From assembly GCF_036898825.1 (NCBI RefSeq), contig NZ_JARUND010000001.1, forward strand, positions 496,001 to 560,000: a stretch of 64,000 bases of DNA, read 5' to 3'. The notes below the pieces were generated by a model. It made no database searches and had not been told where the DNA came from. It saw only the letters and a list, made by a program, of their open reading frames with translations. Every line of letters begins with the position of its first letter. Position 1 is the stretch's first letter. Origin of the DNA: Streptomyces sp. B21-083. GTDB lineage: Bacteria; Actinomycetota; Actinomycetes; Streptomycetales; Streptomycetaceae. A program made the position numbers and the translations under genes. This document shows positions 60,640 through 64,000 of the stretch, piece by piece.

Positions 60640-62562
60640 TCAGAGCGTGCCATGCCGCACAGTCAGTGGCTCGAATGTGATCCTCGTCCGGGTGCCGTCC
60701 TCGGCCCAGTGGATCGCCACCGTCGTGTCGGTCACCTCCACGCCTGAGACGACCCGCTCCGGCACCAGTGGTTCCGGGTCGGCTGTGAGGACCGCCAGGG
60801 CCACGTGGAGTGAGGTGCCGGAGGTCTCGCCGGTCAGGCGGGGGACCACGGCCCAGCGGGTGTAGGCGGTGCCCTGCGGGGCGCGGGTCTCCTCGGGGTT
60901 CGGGTTCCAGCCGTACAGGGCGTGCAGGGTCGACGTCACCTCCTCCTCGGGGCCCGTCGCCCACCCCGTGTGGGTGACCCGTGCCCCGGCGGGGGCGCCG
61001 GTCACGCGGTGGACGCGCAGTTCGTGTCGGCCTCGTACGACCGTGACGCTCTCCACCCGCAGGCCCGGCAGCATGGGCGGCCCTGCGGTGAAGACGGGGC
61101 GGTGCCAGGACGCGGCCCAGCCCCAGCCGTCGCCGTGGCCCGCGCCCAGCGGGTGGATACGGCGCCGGACACTGCCCCGGCCGCCGAACTCCACGGAGAG
61201 GTGGTTGTCGGCGATGTTGGCGAGGGCCGTCGGACCGGAGTGCGTCGAGTAGGCCTGGCGGCCGTAGTGCGGATCGTCCTCGGCCGCCGTCTCGCCCTCG
61301 TACGGGCGGACATGGTCACTGCCGTGGTTGTGCAGCCGTACGATCCCGTCCGCGCGGGTCGACTGCACCAGCAGCCCCGGTGCGGGCAGCGCGTGCACCC
61401 GGTCGCCCTCCTCCACGGGCGCCGGTTCCTCGCGGGCCGTCCAGAGCGGCGCGTCGGCGGGGGCGAGGAGCGACACGAAGGCCTTCGAGGCCCAGTACGG
61501 GGATGCCGGGCCCGAGTACGTCTGCAGGGTGGCCTGGTGCGGGCCGTGCCAGCCGAGGGTCAGCAGGCCGTCGTCGGTCAGGGCGCCCCGGTCCAGGAAG
61601 TGGCGGAGGCTGCCGCTGATCAGCCGGCGGCTCGTGCCCGGGGTGAGCGGGGTGTGGCCGGTGAGGGCGCCCAGGCCGACGGCGGCGGAGGCGGCGAAGC
61701 GGTACGACAGGGAGCGGCCGAAGTGGATCGGGGCACCGTCCCCGCCGAACATCAGGCCGAAGCCGTCGAGGTGCTCGCGCAGGCGGGGGCCGTACAGGGC
61801 GGACATTTCCCGGTCGTCGCCGAGGTGGGCGTCGAGGACCGGGTACAGGTGCAGGGCCCAGCCGTTGTAGTGGTCGAAGGCCCGGCCGTCGCCGTCCGCG
61901 TACCAGCCGTCGCCCCGGTACCAGGTCTCCATCAGCTCCAGGGCCCGCGCACGTGCCCCGGCCGTCTCGGCGTCGCCGCGTCCGACGGACTCCAGGAAAC
62001 CGGCGACCGTGTAGGGGAAGAGGTACCAGTTGTTCGGGGCGGGCGAATGCCGCAGCGAACCGCGCAGCCATTCCTCCGCCCGGTCCTGTACGGCGGAGTC
62101 GAGCCGTTTCCACAGCCAGGGCGCCGTCAGCCTGAGGCCGAGGGCCACGGACGCCGACTCGACCATCGGCTGGCCCTGCACGTCGTGGTCGAGGATGAGC
62201 GGCCAGGACTCGGTGTCGTCGCGTCCGGGGGTGCGGGTGCCCGCCGTGAGGCCCTGGGCGTACCGGTCGAGCCAGCCGTGCGGGTCGTCGCCGTTCGCAC
62301 CCGCGACGCGGAAGGCGGCGGCGAGGAAGGTGCGGGCGTAGCCTTCGAGCCCGTCGGAGCGCACACCCGAGCGTGACGGGACGCCGGGCAGGTCGAGCAG
62401 GGCGCCGCCGGGGGTGCTCCAGCGCCACGCGGCGGCCAGCAATCCGTCCGCCGTGGCCTCCCAGTGGGCCCGCGTGTACCCGGTGTATGGGCTCGACTCG
62501 CGGTCCTCGGGCGGGAATTCGAAGGGGATGCCGCTGCTGCTGATACGGGTCGTGCTGCTCAT
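60640..62562 (-). CDS. DUF2264 family protein (GH154-like)
   Basis: A 640-residue protein with the alpha-toroid layout of DUF2264: PPEDRESSPYTGYTRAHWEA at the start, NNWYLFPYTVAGFLESVG and DGRAFDHYNGWALHLYPVLD in the middle, and IHFGRSLSYRFAASAAVGLG. A C-terminal beta domain follows. DUF2264 includes unsaturated uronyl hydrolase/GH154 relatives that act on polysaccharide-derived uronides. ATG 62562 overlaps the dehydrogenase stop by four bases. With the dehydrogenase and a MalG-type permease it suggests a pectin or uronide utilisation operon. Confidence 0.8.
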   Translation of the reverse strand: MSSTTRISSSGIPFEFPPEDRESSPYTGYTRAHWEATADGLLAAAWRWSTPGGALLDLPGVPSRSGVRSDGLEGYARTFLAAAFRVAGANGDDPHGWLDRYAQGLTAGTRTPGRDDTESWPLILDHDVQGQPMVESASVALGLRLTAPWLWKRLDSAVQDRAEEWLRGSLRHSPAPNNWYLFPYTVAGFLESVGRGDAETAGARARALELMETWYRGDGWYADGDGRAFDHYNGWALHLYPVLDAHLGDDREMSALYGPRLREHLDGFGLMFGGDGAPIHFGRSLSYRFAASAAVGLGALTGHTPLTPGTSRRLISGSLRHFLDRGALTDDGLLTLGWHGPHQATLQTYSGPASPYWASKAFVSLLAPADAPLWTAREEPAPVEEGDRVHALPAPGLLVQSTRADGIVRLHNHGSDHVRPYEGETAAEDDPHYGRQAYSTHSGPTALANIADNHLSVEFGGRGSVRRRIHPLGAGHGDGWGWAASWHRPVFTAGPPMLPGLRVESVTVVRGRHELRVHRVTGAPAGARVTHTGWATGPEEEVTSTLHALYGWNPNPEETRAPQGTAYTRWAVVPRLTGETSGTSLHVALAVLTADPEPLVPERVVSGVEVTDTTVAIHWAEDGTRTRITFEPLTVRHGTL

Positions 62563-63590
62563 GCGAGGAAGGCCAGCCTTTCGCGTCGTACGGGATGGCG
62601 GAAACCCGCGCCGGATGCCCAGTGTTCCGTCTCGGCGACGGCGACATCGGCCAGGCGGCGCCACTCGTTGCCCTGGGATCCGGCGAGGTGGGGGGTGAGA
62701 AGCGCGTCGGGGCAGTCCCACAACGGGTGTTCGGGCGGCAGGACTTCGGGGTCGGTGACGTCGAGAACGGCGCGGATGCGGCGCTCCCGGACGGCGTCGG
62801 TGAGAGCGTCCTGGTCGACGACGCCTCCCCTGGCGGTGTTGATGAACACGGCGCCGGGACGCATGGCGTCGAGCAGGGCGCGGCTCACCAGGCCCCGGGT
62901 GGTGGGCAGCAGCGGGGTGTGCAGGCTGACCGTGTCGGAGCGGGCGAAGAGGGCGTCCAACTCGACGCGTTCCACGCCGAGTTCGGCCACGTCGGCGTCG
63001 GTGACGTAGGGGTCGTACAGAAGGATCTCGAAGTCGTGGGGCCGTAGCAGTTCGATGACGCGGCGGCCGACCAGGGAGGCGGAGACGATGCCGACGGTGC
63101 GGCGGTAGTTGCCGATCGTGCGGGAGGTGCGCAGCCAGTTGTCGCGGGTGTTCGTCGTGGCGTAGGCGCGGGCCCGTTCCAGGACCTGTTTGCCGCTGAG
63201 CAGGATCATGGCGAGGGTGTACTCGGCGACCGGCAGGGCGTTCGCGGCGGCGGCGGACGACACCTCGATGCCGCGTTCCCAGCAGGCGTCGGTGACATGC
63301 GGCCGGACGCTGCCCGCGGTGTGCACGACCGCCCGCAGCCGGGGCGCCGCCGCGAGGGCGTCGGCGTCCAGTACGGGGCACCCCCAGCCGGTGACCAGGA
63401 GGTCGACGCCGGCGAGGATCTCGCGTGCGCGCCCGGTGCCGAAGTCGTCGAGGACCGGCAGCGGGGCGAGGTCGCAGACGGCGGCGAGGGCGGCCAGCGA
63501 GGCGGGGTCGAGGACGGCGGCCGCTGCGTCCGGGGACATGGCGAGGGCTGCACGGGGGCGGAAGCCGGGGCCCGGCGAAAACACGGTCAT
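62559..63590 (-). CDS. D-isomer-specific 2-hydroxyacid dehydrogenase
   Basis: A 343-residue NAD-dependent dehydrogenase. The nucleotide-binding region reads TVGIVSASLVGRRVIELL, where a serine stands in the position usually glycine in GxGxxG. FINTARGGVVDQDAL and LTPHLAGSQGNEWRRLADV hold the catalytic Arg, Glu and His region. ATG 63590 has GGAGTAA upstream. It probably oxidises or reduces a sugar acid released by the adjacent glycosidase, or inactivates one; context inference only. Its stop overlaps the DUF2264 start. Confidence 0.83.
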   Translation of the reverse strand: MTVFSPGPGFRPRAALAMSPDAAAAVLDPASLAALAAVCDLAPLPVLDDFGTGRAREILAGVDLLVTGWGCPVLDADALAAAPRLRAVVHTAGSVRPHVTDACWERGIEVSSAAAANALPVAEYTLAMILLSGKQVLERARAYATTNTRDNWLRTSRTIGNYRRTVGIVSASLVGRRVIELLRPHDFEILLYDPYVTDADVAELGVERVELDALFARSDTVSLHTPLLPTTRGLVSRALLDAMRPGAVFINTARGGVVDQDALTDAVRERRIRAVLDVTDPEVLPPEHPLWDCPDALLTPHLAGSQGNEWRRLADVAVAETEHWASGAGFRHPVRRERLAFLA

Positions 63591-63662
63591 TCGGGGTCGG
63601 TTACTCCTTGCTGGTCGGGAACTCCATTGAAGTGAGCACTACTTGACTGCTTCGCCAATCGT

Positions 63663-64000
63663 CTACTTGACGGAGCCCGCGGTCAGACCGCTGCGCCAGA
63701 AGCGTTGCAGCAGGGCGAAGGCGAGGATGAGGGGAAGGACGGCGAGCAGCGATCCCATGATCACCACGGGGTAGTACTCGGGCGAGACCGAGGCCGAGCT
63801 GTTCCACTGGTAGAGGCCGAGGCTGACCGGATAGAGGTCCTGGTCGGAGAGCATCACCATGGGCAGGAAAAAGTTGTTCCAGATGGCGGTGAGCTGGAAC
63901 AGGAACACGGTGACCAGCCCGGGTCCGAGCATCCGCAGCGCCACCCGTACGTAGGTGGTGAGTTCACCCGCGCCGTCCACCCGGGCGGCCTCCAGGACCT
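63663..64000 (-). CDS. ABC sugar permease, MalG type, C-terminal part (cut by window edge)
   Basis: The minus strand reads open from the right edge to the stop at 63663, beginning with the EAA coupling loop (EAARVDGAGELTTYVRVALR), then three membrane segments (LGPGLVTVFLFQLTAIWNNF onward) and the family end FWRSGLTAGSVK. It is the end of a MalG-type sugar permease whose start lies outside the window. A 9-base direct repeat CTACTTGAC sits at 63639 and 63663 around its stop. Confidence 0.85.
   Translation of the reverse strand, partial: VLEAARVDGAGELTTYVRVALRMLGPGLVTVFLFQLTAIWNNFFLPMVMLSDQDLYPVSLGLYQWNSSASVSPEYYPVVIMGSLLAVLPLILAFALLQRFWRSGLTAGSVK

Overview
This is high-GC actinobacterial DNA, almost certainly from a Streptomyces chromosome. 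Nearly every real gene uses G or C at the third codon position. Many starts are GTG. The window carries Streptomyces-typical families: many LacI regulators each tied to an ABC sugar system, DUF6479, DUF6629, DUF6745, the STM4011-4015 set, PaaX, PucR and GAF-LuxR regulators.

Layout. 1-366 is the N-terminus of a DNA photolyase cut by the window edge. 593-10314 is an alpha-galactoside locus: GH36 alpha-galactosidase, a divergent LacI repressor whose probably leaderless promoter carries two identical 14-bp palindromes, a binding-protein/two-permease ABC importer, and a secreted clan-A-like glycosidase with carbohydrate-binding modules. 10396-18786 is a fructan locus: secreted GH32 levanase/inulinase with an unusual insertion, a PfkB fructokinase, a fructose/ribose-type ABC importer and its LacI regulator. 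The same tandem operator precedes the levanase and sits between the kinase and the importer. 19129-28083 is a plant-polysaccharide locus: GH93-like exo-arabinanase with ricin-type lectin repeats, a third LacI with abutting perfect operators, an ABC importer and a GH42 beta-galactosidase.

28519-34398 holds an MFS exporter and an SsuABC/NMT1-type importer with a divergent PaaX-family regulator. 34505-36659 holds small poorly known genes. 36920-42245 is a tightly coupled STM4015-4014-4013-4012-4011 operon (leucine-rich repeat protein, ATP-grasp protein, sulfatase-like hydrolase, two radical SAM proteins). To my knowledge its function is unknown, so it is the best candidate for an undescribed system here. 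42911-46280 contains a DEAD-box helicase with a strong leader hairpin, an aldo/keto reductase and a DUF2993 protein. 46411-50326 contains two GAF-LuxR regulators, a decayed SnoaL-like gene, a small peptide frame and a close homologue of the Pseudomonas ethylene-forming enzyme, with its iron, 2-oxoglutarate and arginine ligands present.

50432-64000 contains a zinc-ribbon protein, ferredoxin reductase FprA behind a likely iron box, a DUF485/acetate-type symporter pair, membrane and methyltransferase genes, a PucR regulator, a YciO/Sua5 protein, a frameshifted ROK kinase pseudogene and, at the right edge, a DUF2264 glycosidase, a 2-hydroxyacid dehydrogenase and the C-terminus of a sugar permease. 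Decayed gene pieces (18833, 28211, 47897, 59609) cluster at the borders between these modules. I saw no rRNA, tRNA, CRISPR array or intact insertion sequence.
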